Source of the DNA: Bacteroidota bacterium
Lineage (GTDB): Bacteria > Bacteroidota > Bacteroidia > Bacteroidales > Paludibacteraceae
Assembly (NCBI GenBank): GCA_023459355.1
Contig: JAEWUM010000012.1
Span: 1 to 56,239, forward strand
Reading direction: 5' to 3'
DNA length: 56,239 nucleotides
A model generated the notes under the pieces. That model saw only the letters and a list, made by a program, of their open reading frames with translations, ran no database searches and had not been told where the DNA came from. A program made the translations under genes and the position numbers. The first letter of the stretch is position 1; each line of letters begins with the position of its first letter. Shown here piece by piece: positions 39,201 through 48,865 of this stretch.

Positions 39201-41837
39201 ATGAATAAGCTGTTGCGCACAGGAATTGCTGAGATATTGCTTCTGCTCCTGAGCGTATTTGCTTATGCGGTAACACCGGACTTAATCCAGCATACGATAC
39301 ACCGGTTTTCGGGCATTTGGAAACAAGCACCACAGGAAAAGGTCTATTTGCATACCGACAAACCATTCTATTACAGTGCAGGTGAAGACATCTGGTTCAG
39401 GGCTCACATTGTCAATGCTACCACCCATAAACCGGACACGCGCAGCCAGTTTGTCTATGTCGAGTTAATCGACAAATCGGATTCAGTGATCACGAGGGTG
39501 AAAATCAAACGGAATGGGTCAGCTGCTTCCGGAAAAATCACATTATCTCCCGAAATTGCTCCCGGCGAATATATACTCCGGTCGTACACTTACTGGATGC
39601 AGAACGCCGCAGAGGACTTCTTTTTTCACAAAAAAATTTACATCGGAAACATGATTGATGACAGGGTGCGCATCAGTACGAGTTTTGGGACACCTGAAAA
39701 CGGTAAAATACCACTGACTATTACTTTTAAAAACACCTTCTCAATGCCTCTCAATGGTAAATCCATCGAAGTCAGGCAACATTACATCCGGAGAAACAGA
39801 CAAATAACCAATCTGACAACTAATCAACAGGGTGAAATACATTTACAAATAGAATCCGACACGCTTTCAGAAACAAAAAGATTGCTGGAAATCACATTGA
39901 ACGAACCCGGACTTTCATTTAACAGAAAACTACAGGTTCCGGACCTGAAATCTGATTTTGATGTACAATTTTTTCCTGAAAGTGGTGTTTTCCTGGACAA
40001 CCAGATTCAAACCGTCGCATTCAAGGCTATCGGTTCCGACGGACTGTCAGTCAATGTGTCCGGTAAAATATACAATCAACAGCATCAGGAAATCTGTGAA
40101 CTTAACACCCTCAATAAAGGGATGGGGAAAATAATCATGCACACCTATCCCGGAGAAAACTATTATGCTGTTGTACAAACAGAGAACGGTCTGCAAAAGA
40201 AATTTGACTTACCGGCAACGTCCGCTACAGGAGTCAGCATGAAACTAAAAACAGTCAAAGGAAAAGTATTTTTTCAGGTTTTAAACCAAAGCTACCTTGA
40301 TTTTAAAGGCTTATTCATGCTGGTTCACGCACGGGGAATGGTGTACCTGCTTACTCCGCTAACCGGATCAGAAGGATTTCTTTCGGAAAACATGCTCCCT
40401 CCGGGAATCAACACATTTAGCATCATAGACTCAACGGGAAACACCTGGTGTGAAAGAATCGGTTTTATTCGTAACAATAATTTTCCGGTGATAACCATGG
40501 AAAGTAATAAGTCGAAGTACGGTAAAAGAGAACCGGTTGAACTTAACTTTAAATTACTTACTCAGGATACCATTCCGGCTAAAGGGAACTTTTCTGTGAG
40601 TGTAACCGATAATTTACTGGTTAAGAATGACAGCATCAACAATGATATCCTGAGTTATCTGCTATTGAGTTCGGATCTTAAAGGATACATTGAAGAACCA
40701 CAGCAGTATTTCAGGGATAATTCATGGCAAACATTGGAAAAAACCGATTTGCTGATGCTCACACAGGGCTGGCGACGATTCAACACAAGAGAAATCATCA
40801 AAGGTATCTATCCCAAAACAGACTATTATCTTGAGGTTGGGCAGGCTATTTCAGGGAGAGTCCTGAACCTGTTTAACAAACCTGCAAAAAACGCGGAAGT
40901 TATTTTCTTCAGTAACTATAAAAATCAGATAAACACCGCGAAAACCGACAGTACAGGCCTGTTTCTGATTGATGGCATTCAGTTCCCCGACAGTACACAA
41001 ATTATACTGAAAGCAAAATCGCGTAGCAAAATTGTTGATGTAGAACTAATTCCCGACAAAGATGTATTTCCCGCTTACAAGTCTGTCATTCCATTTAATC
41101 ACGATGACAAGACTGTCGTTCCGGACGATTATCTTAACCTGTCAAAAGAAAGATATTACAATGAAGGCGGGATGTTGGTAATTAATCTGGATGAGTTTAC
41201 AGTAAAAGGCGAAACAAAGAAAACAGAAGCCGGATATTATTATTCCGGAGCAGCTGACAATTCAATAGATTCCAAAAAGCTGGAGTCATTCGGAAGTCAA
41301 TCTGTTTTAGATGTCATCAGAACCTTTCCAGGAGTCCAGGTATCAGGAGAATCAGTTTCAATCAGAGGCGCCTCCGGCAACCCGCTATTTTTGATTGATG
41401 GAATAGAGACTGAAGAAATTGAAGATTTACAGTTTCTGAATGCTACTGATATTGAGGAGATTTCTTTGTTTAAAGGAGCTTCCGCCTCTCTGTTTGGATC
41501 AAGAGGAGGAAACGGCGTAATTGCCATCACGCTTAAACAAGGCTCAATACTACAGAGCGTTACGCCACCCAGTCTGGTTCGGTATACTCCACTGGGATAT
41601 CAACAAGCGGTTGAGTTTTATGTGCCTAAATATGATGTTGACAGTATCAGAAGTCAGCCAAAACCGGATTTACGTACAACCATATATTGGACTCCGGAGG
41701 CAAAGACTGATGAAGACGGCAACATCAGGCTGAAGTTTTACACCGCAGACAAACCCAATGACTATCGGGTAGAGCTGGAGGGTGTAAGCGAAAATGGTGA
41801 AATCTGTAAGTTTCAGGGCATCTTAAAACGGGAATGA
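39201..41837 (+). CDS. A2M (MG2)-like and TonB-plug domain protein without barrel
   Basis: Exported 878-aa protein (signal MNKLLRTGIAEILLLLLSVFA). The first part has macroglobulin-type beta domains (EKVYLHTDKPFYYSAGEDIWF; GEYILRSYTYWM), the middle a carboxypeptidase-regulatory-like domain (ISGRVLNLFNKPAKNAEV), and near residues 690-780 a TonB-receptor plug (SVLDVIRTFPGVQVSGESV, IRGASGNPLFLIDG, ISLFKGASASLFGSRGGNG). No 22-strand barrel follows; instead comes a final beta domain (YWTPEAKTDEDGNIRLKFYT). Such MG2-plug proteins are widespread in Bacteroidetes; the role is unknown but outer-membrane. It faces lspA and the DUF4296 gene, its convergent neighbours. Confidence 0.8.
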   Translation: MNKLLRTGIAEILLLLLSVFAYAVTPDLIQHTIHRFSGIWKQAPQEKVYLHTDKPFYYSAGEDIWFRAHIVNATTHKPDTRSQFVYVELIDKSDSVITRVKIKRNGSAASGKITLSPEIAPGEYILRSYTYWMQNAAEDFFFHKKIYIGNMIDDRVRISTSFGTPENGKIPLTITFKNTFSMPLNGKSIEVRQHYIRRNRQITNLTTNQQGEIHLQIESDTLSETKRLLEITLNEPGLSFNRKLQVPDLKSDFDVQFFPESGVFLDNQIQTVAFKAIGSDGLSVNVSGKIYNQQHQEICELNTLNKGMGKIIMHTYPGENYYAVVQTENGLQKKFDLPATSATGVSMKLKTVKGKVFFQVLNQSYLDFKGLFMLVHARGMVYLLTPLTGSEGFLSENMLPPGINTFSIIDSTGNTWCERIGFIRNNNFPVITMESNKSKYGKREPVELNFKLLTQDTIPAKGNFSVSVTDNLLVKNDSINNDILSYLLLSSDLKGYIEEPQQYFRDNSWQTLEKTDLLMLTQGWRRFNTREIIKGIYPKTDYYLEVGQAISGRVLNLFNKPAKNAEVIFFSNYKNQINTAKTDSTGLFLIDGIQFPDSTQIILKAKSRSKIVDVELIPDKDVFPAYKSVIPFNHDDKTVVPDDYLNLSKERYYNEGGMLVINLDEFTVKGETKKTEAGYYYSGAADNSIDSKKLESFGSQSVLDVIRTFPGVQVSGESVSIRGASGNPLFLIDGIETEEIEDLQFLNATDIEEISLFKGASASLFGSRGGNGVIAITLKQGSILQSVTPPSLVRYTPLGYQQAVEFYVPKYDVDSIRSQPKPDLRTTIYWTPEAKTDEDGNIRLKFYTADKPNDYRVELEGVSENGEICKFQGILKRE

Positions 41838-42740
41838 TTAAATGCTCCTCTTCAATGCATCCTTTTTAATTGCTGACACGGATTTTATGGGAGGAATACT
41901 GTCTTCCGTTTTTATTGAATCGACTGTTTGATTGATTAGCGGTATGGTATCAAGTTTCAAACGCAAACTATCCTGTAAGGCAGGTATATATTTCCTTAAC
42001 AACAGAACGCTATCTACCTGAAATCTAATGGCATCATGTCGTTTTGGAGAAGTATAAAAAGCACCCGAAAGAGAATCAATTTTGATGTTTCTGGCAGCCT
42101 TAAACCGGAACTTGTACCTGCGCAAAACGCTGTCGTTTTTCACTTCATGCCACAAGCTGTCCACATTTCCATCGGCATAATGAATCCGGAATGTCGTGTA
42201 TCCACTCTTTACAGAATCGTGCGGTAAAGCCCGCATCCTGAATGAAAAGTTGTATATATCTTTCGTCAGGAGACCGCTGTTTTCCAAACTAAAGCCGGAT
42301 TGATTTTTTGTTGAGTCATCCGGATAACTAAAAGCAACAGCCTGGTTCCAAACATTGATTTCCAACGGCTTAAGCCTGATTGAGTCCGGCAGAACAGGGG
42401 TGTATTTCCCGGCCTCCACCTCGGTTCTCAATTCTTCGAGATTCTTATTAACACTGGTATAAATACGTTCGAACACCTTAGGATTCCGGGTGTAATAAAC
42501 TAGTGAAGAATCAAACTGAGCCTTAGAGATACCGTGTTTCTGAAAAAGTGCGTGATAGTAAAGAATTTTTTCATCTTCACTTATGGTCACATCCGACGAA
42601 AAAACACCTTCCAACAAATGAAGATCTGTCAGAAACGATTTCATCTCACTCCTGCTGAGGACGTCGTCGGGTCGGTTGCTACAGGCAAATTGAAGCAACA
42701 CTACACAGCAAAACATCCATTTTATTGCTTTTCTAAGCAT
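41838..42740 (-). CDS. DUF4296 lipoprotein
   Basis: A 300-aa protein with the DUF4296 domain in its N-terminal third (MKSFLTDLHLLEGVFSSDV, HGISKAQFDSSLVYYTRNP). The start at 42740 (MLRKAIKWMFCCVVLLQFAC) gives a lipoprotein signal; the longer reading from 42785 has a poly-basic stretch and lies within lspA. The C-terminal two thirds are unique and beta-rich. It overlaps the end of lspA by 8 bp, so it is coexpressed with the signal peptidase that would process it. Convergent with the plug-domain gene, whose stop abuts its own stop. Confidence 0.82.
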   Translation of the reverse strand: MLRKAIKWMFCCVVLLQFACSNRPDDVLSRSEMKSFLTDLHLLEGVFSSDVTISEDEKILYYHALFQKHGISKAQFDSSLVYYTRNPKVFERIYTSVNKNLEELRTEVEAGKYTPVLPDSIRLKPLEINVWNQAVAFSYPDDSTKNQSGFSLENSGLLTKDIYNFSFRMRALPHDSVKSGYTTFRIHYADGNVDSLWHEVKNDSVLRRYKFRFKAARNIKIDSLSGAFYTSPKRHDAIRFQVDSVLLLRKYIPALQDSLRLKLDTIPLINQTVDSIKTEDSIPPIKSVSAIKKDALKRSI

Positions 42741-43341
42741 TTTCTTCCTTCGATTTCTTTTCTTTTTTTGATTCCAGGTGTTCATTCAGGTCTTTACGGA
42801 AGAATATCAGAATGATACCCGCCGCCACTGTAATAGCTGAATCTGCAACATTAAAGACCGGACTAAAAAACAGGGTTTCACCTACACTGTTTTTAATAAT
42901 CGGGAAATAAAGCATGTCCACTACTTTACCGTAAAACAACGGGGCGTAACCTCCTCCTTCAGGTAGAAATGTAGCCAGATGACCATAACTGTCGGAAAAC
43001 AACACGCCATAAAATACCGAATCGAGAATATTGCCTGCAGCGCCTGCAAGCAACAATGCAACGGCCAGAATAAATCCCTGACGCGCCTGCTTTTTAACTA
43101 AATAATGGATAAAATACGCCAGACCTCCCACAGCGATAATCCTGAAAATGGTGAGGAATAACTTGCCTATGATTTCCATACCAAAAGCCATCCCGTTATT
43201 TTCAATAAAATAAATGCGGAACCAGTCGAAAACATAAACCGATTCACCCAATACAAAATTTAGCTTGATATAGATTTTGCTGACCTGGTCGATGAGCAGG
43301 ACAAGGAAAATCAACCATACGGATTTTTGTGTTACTGACAT
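42733..43341 (-). CDS. lspA: Lipoprotein signal peptidase LspA
   Basis: Membrane aspartyl protease that cleaves signal peptides of lipoproteins after lipid attachment. The 202-aa protein has four transmembrane segments and the catalytic motifs GAAGNILDSVFYG (first Asp) and PVFNVADSAITVAAG (second Asp). Length is slightly longer than E. coli LspA, with a Lys-rich tail (KEKKSKEENA), typical for the phylum. It follows the DksA-like gene by 78 bp, likely the same unit. Confidence 0.96.
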   Translation of the reverse strand: MSVTQKSVWLIFLVLLIDQVSKIYIKLNFVLGESVYVFDWFRIYFIENNGMAFGMEIIGKLFLTIFRIIAVGGLAYFIHYLVKKQARQGFILAVALLLAGAAGNILDSVFYGVLFSDSYGHLATFLPEGGGYAPLFYGKVVDMLYFPIIKNSVGETLFFSPVFNVADSAITVAAGIILIFFRKDLNEHLESKKEKKSKEENA

Positions 43342-43419
43342 GCTTACTTATTAAACAACAAATCGGCAAAAAGTCACTATCCTGAGCCTTTTGCCGAAAT
43401 GCTTATGTGATCATTTTGA

Positions 43420-43803
43420 TTATTTCTGTTGTGTTTTAGCCTCAATGCTCAGCGTTGCATGCGGTACGGCGCGCAAACGTTCTTTTGGAATCAGCTTACC
43501 GGTTTCACGGCAAATGCCATAAGTTTTATTCTCAATGCGAATCAACGCAGCCTGCAAGTGCTGAATAAATTTCATCTGACGTTGAGCCAAACGACCCGAC
43601 TCTTCTTTCGAAAGCGTAGCAGCACCTTCTTCCAACACCTTGAATGTTGGAGAAGTATCCATCACGTCATTTCCGTCCAAATTGGTCAGACCATTCTTCA
43701 ACATCTCATAATCCTTCTGTGCCTTTTCGAGTTTCTCGATAATAATCTGACGAAACTCCTCCAATTCGGCGTCGGAGTATCTTGTTCTCTCTTCCATAAC
43801 CAC
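43420..43803 (-). CDS. TraR/DksA family protein without zinc-finger cysteines
   Basis: A 127-aa coiled-coil regulator that would enter the RNA polymerase secondary channel. The N-terminal coiled coil (RQIIIEKLEKAQKDYEMLKN) and the C-terminal motif TYGICRETGKLIPKERLRAVPHATLSIEAK are as in Bacteroidetes homologues. Only one Cys remains where DksA of proteobacteria has four, so zinc binding is unlikely. The loop between helices contains NDVMDTSP, the equivalent of the DxxDxA tip. It is upstream of lspA. Start may be the second Met (43797). Confidence 0.88.
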   Translation of the reverse strand: MVMEERTRYSDAELEEFRQIIIEKLEKAQKDYEMLKNGLTNLDGNDVMDTSPTFKVLEEGAATLSKEESGRLAQRQMKFIQHLQAALIRIENKTYGICRETGKLIPKERLRAVPHATLSIEAKTQQK

Positions 43804-43923
43804 TACTTTTAAAATTAACGAAAATGTTTCCCGTGTACGATAAAAATTTTTGCGAATATACGACTTTTGTTTCAGTTGGACAACATATTTCAGTCTCCCG
43901 GCTTTTTTTTATCTTATCACTGC

Positions 43924-44874
43924 TTAGTATACCGCTTGTGCCACTCTTTTAACACTTTGCGTAGCCATCATGCTGTAAAAATGAATACTTGGTACGCCGT
44001 GTGCAATCAAATCTCTGGCCTGCTGAATACACCACTCCACTCCTACTTCAACAGCATCAGCATCGGACTTACAATTGCGCAATTCAACTGCAAATGCTTC
44101 GGGAATATCCGTGTGGAAAATCTTGGGTAAAACGGTCATCTGGTTTTGCAGGGTAATGGGCTTAATACCGGGAATAATCGGCACATGAATACCGTTTTCC
44201 TTGCATTTAGCCACAAAATCAAAATACTTCTGGTTGTCAAAAAACATTTGTGTAACTAAGTATTCAGCCCCGGCTTCCACTTTTTGTCTGGCATATTGCA
44301 AATCGGACTCCAGGTTGGGCGCCTCTTCATGCTTTTCGGGATAACAAGCCATACCATAGGAAAACGGTGTGATTTTCGACTTCATCTGAGAACCGTCTAA
44401 AAAGAATCCCTGGTTGAATTTATTAACCTGTTGCTGGAGCTCGGTGGCGTAACGATGACCGGTGGGACTAAACTCTTTTTCGTGTTTTCCCTTATCGCCT
44501 CTGAGCAGCAAAAGATCGGTAATACCCAAAAACTGCAAATCAATGAGCGCATATTCGGTTTCCTCTTTGGTGAATCCGCTGCAAATAATATGCGGAACAA
44601 CCGGAATTTTGTATTTGTTTTGTACAGCAGCAGCAATTGCAACCGTTCCGGGCCGATGCCTTTCTGCTACCCGTTCAAACAATCCTCCCGGCTTCTCTCT
44701 GAATACGAGTTCACTTCTGTGGGTCGTAATGTTGATATACTTTGGATCAAATTCACGCAAGGTATCAATTGTACGATACACTGTTTCAATACCATTTCCT
44801 TTCAAAGGCGGTAACAACTCGAATGAGAAAGCTGTTTTCCCTCTTGCTGATTGTATTTTTTCTATCACACTCAT
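43924..44874 (-). CDS. metF: Methylenetetrahydrofolate reductase MetF
   Basis: FAD enzyme that reduces 5,10-methylene-THF to 5-methyl-THF for methionine synthesis. The 316-aa TIM-barrel protein shows FSFELLPPL at the N-terminus with the catalytic Glu, YINITTHRSE, NILLLRGD-like LLLLRGDKG, and QMFFDNQKYFDFV. Single-domain bacterial type. A TATTTTTG promoter element lies at 44898-44905 (minus). It is divergent from the nuo operon. Confidence 0.95.
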   Translation of the reverse strand: MSVIEKIQSARGKTAFSFELLPPLKGNGIETVYRTIDTLREFDPKYINITTHRSELVFREKPGGLFERVAERHRPGTVAIAAAVQNKYKIPVVPHIICSGFTKEETEYALIDLQFLGITDLLLLRGDKGKHEKEFSPTGHRYATELQQQVNKFNQGFFLDGSQMKSKITPFSYGMACYPEKHEEAPNLESDLQYARQKVEAGAEYLVTQMFFDNQKYFDFVAKCKENGIHVPIIPGIKPITLQNQMTVLPKIFHTDIPEAFAVELRNCKSDADAVEVGVEWCIQQARDLIAHGVPSIHFYSMMATQSVKRVAQAVY

Positions 44875-44897
44875 GAATATTTGAATCTAAAAGTGTG

Positions 44898-44905
44898 CAA
44901 AAATA
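44898..44905 (-). promoter_or_regulatory. -7 element TATTTTTG of metF
   Basis: Full TAnnTTTG match on the minus strand, 23 bp before the metF ATG. Confidence 0.5.
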
Positions 44906-45078
44906 CAAAATTTAATTCTATTTGATATTATGAAAAAGGAATTGTACTTTCTAAATGAAAACCGGAATAAAAAAATCTTCTTACGTTGGAGGTGGCTTAC
45001 TGTTTAAATAATTTAAACAATAGAGGATGTGCTGCACTATATTATGTTAAAAATATTCATTTTTATAAAAAAAAACAT

Positions 45079-45086
45079 TTCCTTTG
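45079..45086 (+). promoter_or_regulatory. Possible -7 element of the nuo operon (TTCCTTTG)
   Basis: TTCCTTTG differs from TAnnTTTG at one base and lies 25 bp before the chosen nuoA ATG, in the AT-rich divergent gap with metF. Weak by itself, but supports the shorter nuoA start. Confidence 0.35.
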
Positions 45087-45111
45087 CACCTTCTTATTTC
45101 TACACGACAAA

Positions 45112-45465
45112 ATGAACAGTCTTTCTCTTTTTTTTACGGTTTTTCTAGCCGGTATAATACTCGTAGTAGCTGGCTTGGGAATGGCAATGCTTTTATCACC
45201 CAAGTCTTTTAATTTACAAAAAGGTGAACCTTATGAATGTGGGATTCCCACTCACGGTACTTCCTGGATGCAATTTAAAGCGGGATATTATTTATACGCC
45301 ATTCTATATCTTATGTTCGATGTGGAAGCTATTTTCCTTTTCCCCTGGGCTACCATAGTACGGGATTTAGGATTTCCCGGTTTGACAAGCATTTTATTCT
45401 TTTTAATCATTTTAGCGCTAGGCCTGGCCTACGCGTGGAGGAAAGGAGTACTGCAATGGAAATAA
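45112..45465 (+). CDS. nuoA: NADH-quinone oxidoreductase subunit A
   Basis: Membrane subunit of complex I, 117 aa from the ATG at 45112 (MNSLSLFFTVFLAGIILVV); the frame is open to 44986 but that part lies over the promoter. Three transmembrane segments and the conserved acidic loop KGEPYECGIPTHG and LYLMFDVEAIFLFPW are present, with the Cys and Glu/Asp residues near the quinone chamber. First gene of a ten-gene operon; overlaps nuoB by 10 bp. Confidence 0.94.
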   Translation: MNSLSLFFTVFLAGIILVVAGLGMAMLLSPKSFNLQKGEPYECGIPTHGTSWMQFKAGYYLYAILYLMFDVEAIFLFPWATIVRDLGFPGLTSILFFLIILALGLAYAWRKGVLQWK

Positions 45466-46034
45466 AAAAAACGCGGATAAAAGGTATTCCCACAGAAGAA
45501 TTTAATGACAATGAATACCTCGAAAAGTATATTGAGGAATTAAACGCCAACGGAGTAAACGTCGTATTATCAACCGTTGACGATATGATAAACTGGGGAC
45601 GTTCCAACTCTTTGTGGCCTCTGATATTTGCGACAAGTTGTTGTGGTATAGAATTTATGTCGGCCGCAGCAGCACACCACGACATAGCAAGGTTTGGCAT
45701 GGAAGTGACCCGTAACAGTCCGCGACAGGCCGATCTGATGGTAATAGCAGGAACCATTGTACATAAAATGGCCCCATTACTCAAACGGGTATACGACCAG
45801 ATGGCTGAGCCGAAATATGTGCTCGCCATGGGCGGATGTGCCATTTCAGGCGGTCCGTTCGTCGGTTCGTACCACGTGGTAAATGGAGTAGATGAAATTT
45901 TCCCTGTTGACGTGTACGTACCCGGCTGTCCTCCTCGTCCCGAAGCCCTGTTCTACGGACTTATGCAGTTACAACGAAAAATTAAAGCCGAACATTTTTT
46001 ACAGGGCCGGAAGTCAAAGAAAACAAGCCGGTAA
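45456..46034 (+). CDS. nuoB: NADH-quinone oxidoreductase subunit B
   Basis: Carries the terminal cluster N2 next to the quinone site. From ATG 45456 it has 192 aa; a GTG seven codons earlier is less likely. Cluster ligands are seen in TSCCGIEFMSA (adjacent Cys pair), MGGCAISGG and PGCPPRPEAL. Overlaps nuoA by 10 bp and lies 16 bp before nuoCD. Confidence 0.95.
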   Translation: MEIKKTRIKGIPTEEFNDNEYLEKYIEELNANGVNVVLSTVDDMINWGRSNSLWPLIFATSCCGIEFMSAAAAHHDIARFGMEVTRNSPRQADLMVIAGTIVHKMAPLLKRVYDQMAEPKYVLAMGGCAISGGPFVGSYHVVNGVDEIFPVDVYVPGCPPRPEALFYGLMQLQRKIKAEHFLQGRKSKKTSR

Positions 46035-46050
46035 TATCGCAACCAAAGTT

Positions 46051-47682
46051 ATGGAACAGATACAAAAACTGATTAAAGAACAATTTCCTGACATAGACAC
46101 AGAAGAAGGTGATATATTGAAAATCAGGGTTACTCCTAAACAACTTCGACCGGTTATTGATGCCCTGTATCATTACAAAAATCTTCCATTCGATTTTCTG
46201 AAGTACATGATCGGGACCGATGAAGGTGAAATTCTGCGGGTATCATACATCTTGTCGTCTTCCGTAAATCCGGCTGCTGACATCATGGTTATCACAGGCA
46301 CCGACAACCGGGAAAATCCTTTATTATATACGATTACTGATTTCTACGATACAGCCCAATTCAACGAGCGGGAAATTTACGCGTTACTGGGAATCCGTTT
46401 TATCAATAATCCCGACATGCGGAAATTCTTTCTGAATCAGGACTGGGTGGGCTACCCCCTTCGGAAAGATTACGATCCGGATCCTGCATTGAATCCGGTC
46501 TCGGTTGAAAGTCGAGAGATTATCGACACTTCCCTTATTGTCAGAGAAATGCCGGATGGCAGTATTGACGAGGAGGTTATACGAATCTTTAATGAAGATG
46601 ATTATATTATCAACATTGGTCCGCAGCACCCTTCCACACACGGTGTGATGCACTTTCGCACCGCCCTGGATGGTGAGGTAGTGAAAAAGATAGATGTCCA
46701 CAGCGGGTATATTCACAGGGGAATTGAAAAACTGAGTGAGAACCTGATGTATCCACAGATTTTACATTTCACCGACAGGCTCGACTATCTTTCAGCCAAT
46801 ATAAACCGCCATGCCTTGTGTATGTGTGTGGAAAAAGCCGCAGGAATAGAGGTTCCTGAAAGGGCGCAATACATCCGGACCATCATGGATGAATTAAACA
46901 GAATAGATTCACATTTACTCGCCTGGTCGGCACATACCAACGATCTGGGTGCCACAACTGCTTTTATTTACGGCATGCGTGAACGTGAAATCATCCTCGA
47001 TATTTTTGAGAAAATTTGTGGTGGCCGACTAATCATCAATCAAAACGTGATTGGTGGCGTGATGTTCGATATATATCCGGAATTCCAAAAAGACGTCAAA
47101 AACTTTATTCCTTACATGCGTTCGAAATTAAAAGAATACGACCGGTTCTTTTCACACAACATCATTGCATTAGGACGTATGAAAAACGTGGGGATACTGA
47201 ATATTAGAGACGCAATCAGTCACGCGGTAACCGGTCCTGCTGGCCGTGCCTCAGGCTGGTCGTGCGATGTACGCAAATATAACCCTTACGCACTTTACGA
47301 CAAAGTGGAGTTTCGTGAAATCATCCGTACGGAAAGTGATTCATACGCGCGTTATCTGAACCGGTTAGACGAAATAGAGGAGTCACTGCACATTATAGAA
47401 CAATTGATAGACAATATTCCTGACGGAGAATTCTGTGCTAAGACAAAAGCAGTAATCAGACTGCCCGAAGGTGAATACTACCAGCACGTAGAAGCAGGAA
47501 AAGGTTTATTTGGCGTGTATATCGAAAGCCGCGGCGACAAGACACCTTACCGGTTGAAGTTCCGTTCGCCTTCAATGTCATTGGTAGCTGTTATGCCGTT
47601 GATATGCAAGGGCGAGAAAATCTCCGACTTTATTGGTATCGGCGGCTCTATGGATTACGTTATTCCGGATATTGACAGATAA
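46051..47682 (+). CDS. nuoCD: NADH-quinone oxidoreductase fused subunits C and D
   Basis: A 543-aa fusion: NuoC-like N-terminal part (about 1-150, NEREIYALLGIRF, WVGYPLRKDY) and NuoD-like C-terminal part (about 175-543, INIGPQHPSTHGVMHFRTALDGE, HRGIEKLSEN, GGRLIINQNVIGGV). NuoD's quinone-chamber His and Asp/Tyr regions are intact. Start ATG 46051 follows 16 bp after nuoB; the upstream reading from 45892 is the nuoB gene in another frame. The fusion is common in Bacteroidetes. Confidence 0.95.
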   Translation: MEQIQKLIKEQFPDIDTEEGDILKIRVTPKQLRPVIDALYHYKNLPFDFLKYMIGTDEGEILRVSYILSSSVNPAADIMVITGTDNRENPLLYTITDFYDTAQFNEREIYALLGIRFINNPDMRKFFLNQDWVGYPLRKDYDPDPALNPVSVESREIIDTSLIVREMPDGSIDEEVIRIFNEDDYIINIGPQHPSTHGVMHFRTALDGEVVKKIDVHSGYIHRGIEKLSENLMYPQILHFTDRLDYLSANINRHALCMCVEKAAGIEVPERAQYIRTIMDELNRIDSHLLAWSAHTNDLGATTAFIYGMREREIILDIFEKICGGRLIINQNVIGGVMFDIYPEFQKDVKNFIPYMRSKLKEYDRFFSHNIIALGRMKNVGILNIRDAISHAVTGPAGRASGWSCDVRKYNPYALYDKVEFREIIRTESDSYARYLNRLDEIEESLHIIEQLIDNIPDGEFCAKTKAVIRLPEGEYYQHVEAGKGLFGVYIESRGDKTPYRLKFRSPSMSLVAVMPLICKGEKISDFIGIGGSMDYVIPDIDR

Positions 47683-47745
47683 TCTCAATCCCGAATTTCT
47701 TATTTGCCGTTTATTATTAAATGCTTCATTTCAACATAGTTTTTT

Positions 47746-48858
47746 ATGTTATTAAATTATAGTCAACCATTAGAGCTTAACAAGTTAACAAGTCGCATTG
47801 ATACTGCTTTGCATGCGGCATTGCCCGAATTCTGGGCCGTAGTCATTGAGTTGGTTCTGGTGGGAATCCTCCTCATTGCAACTTACGCGTTGTTGGCTGT
47901 TATCTTAATTTATGTGGAACGAAAAATAACCGCCTTCTTTCAGGCACGTATCGGTCCGAATCGCGTTGGGAAATATGGTATTTTCCAGACTGTGGCCGAC
48001 GTGATGAAAATTCTCATAAAAGAAATTATTCACATCAACCGGATTGATAAATTTCTTTTTTACACGGCTCCGTTTTTTATCATCGGGGCTTCGATTATGG
48101 CATTCGGAGCTATCCCATTCGGACAGGGACTTCAGGCGGTAGATTTCAATATAGGTGTGCTGTATGTTATATCGGTTTCTTCATTAGGTATTATTGGAGT
48201 ATTACTTGCCGGCTGGTCGAGTAACAACAAATACTCGATGATTGGCGCCATGCGTAGTGGAGCACAATTTGTCAGCTACGAACTATCGGCCGGCATTGCA
48301 CTCATGACCATGGTGGTACTTTCGGGAACCATGCAATTAAGTACCATGGTCGAAAGCCAGCGATATTGCTGGAATATCTTCAACGGACATTTACCTGCGC
48401 TGGTAGCATTTATTATTTATCTTATTTCCGGTCATGCCGAGACCAACCGGGGTCCTTTCGACCTTCCTGAAGCTGAATCGGAACTTACTGCGGGTTATCA
48501 CACCGAATATTCCGGTCTGCAATTCGGATTTTTCTATCTGGCCGAATACCTGAATATGTTCATTATAGCATCGATTGGCGCCACCGTGTTTTTGGGAGGT
48601 TGGATGCCTCTGCAAATAAACGGATGGGAAGGCTTTAATCAATTAATGTGGTTTATACCGTCCTATTTATGGTTTTTCGGAAAAGTAGCGGTTTTAATCT
48701 TTTTCAGTTTATGGGTGCGTTGGTCATTTCCACGACTCCGTATCGACCAGCTCCTCAATCTGGAATGGAAATACCTGCTGCCAATTAATTTAGTTAACTT
48801 ATTGGTTATGGTTATACTTGTATTAACCGGTATTACACTTACCGATATTTTTAAATAA
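47746..48858 (+). CDS. nuoH: NADH-quinone oxidoreductase subunit H
   Basis: Membrane subunit linking the peripheral arm to the proton pumps, 370 aa, eight to nine helices. Conserved FQARIGPNRVGKYG, the acidic loop with DLPEAESELTAGYHTEYS that lines the quinone tunnel, and KILIKEIIH. Starts 63 bp after nuoCD. Length slightly above the usual 330 because of an N-terminal extension. Confidence 0.95.
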   Translation: MLLNYSQPLELNKLTSRIDTALHAALPEFWAVVIELVLVGILLIATYALLAVILIYVERKITAFFQARIGPNRVGKYGIFQTVADVMKILIKEIIHINRIDKFLFYTAPFFIIGASIMAFGAIPFGQGLQAVDFNIGVLYVISVSSLGIIGVLLAGWSSNNKYSMIGAMRSGAQFVSYELSAGIALMTMVVLSGTMQLSTMVESQRYCWNIFNGHLPALVAFIIYLISGHAETNRGPFDLPEAESELTAGYHTEYSGLQFGFFYLAEYLNMFIIASIGATVFLGGWMPLQINGWEGFNQLMWFIPSYLWFFGKVAVLIFFSLWVRWSFPRLRIDQLLNLEWKYLLPINLVNLLVMVILVLTGITLTDIFK

Positions 48859-48865
48859 TAAGAAA

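Noticed and set aside
45892..46050. Longer N-terminus for nuoCD
   Set aside because: The extra 53 residues overlap nuoB in another frame and resemble nothing in NuoC; ATG 46051 gives the normal start.
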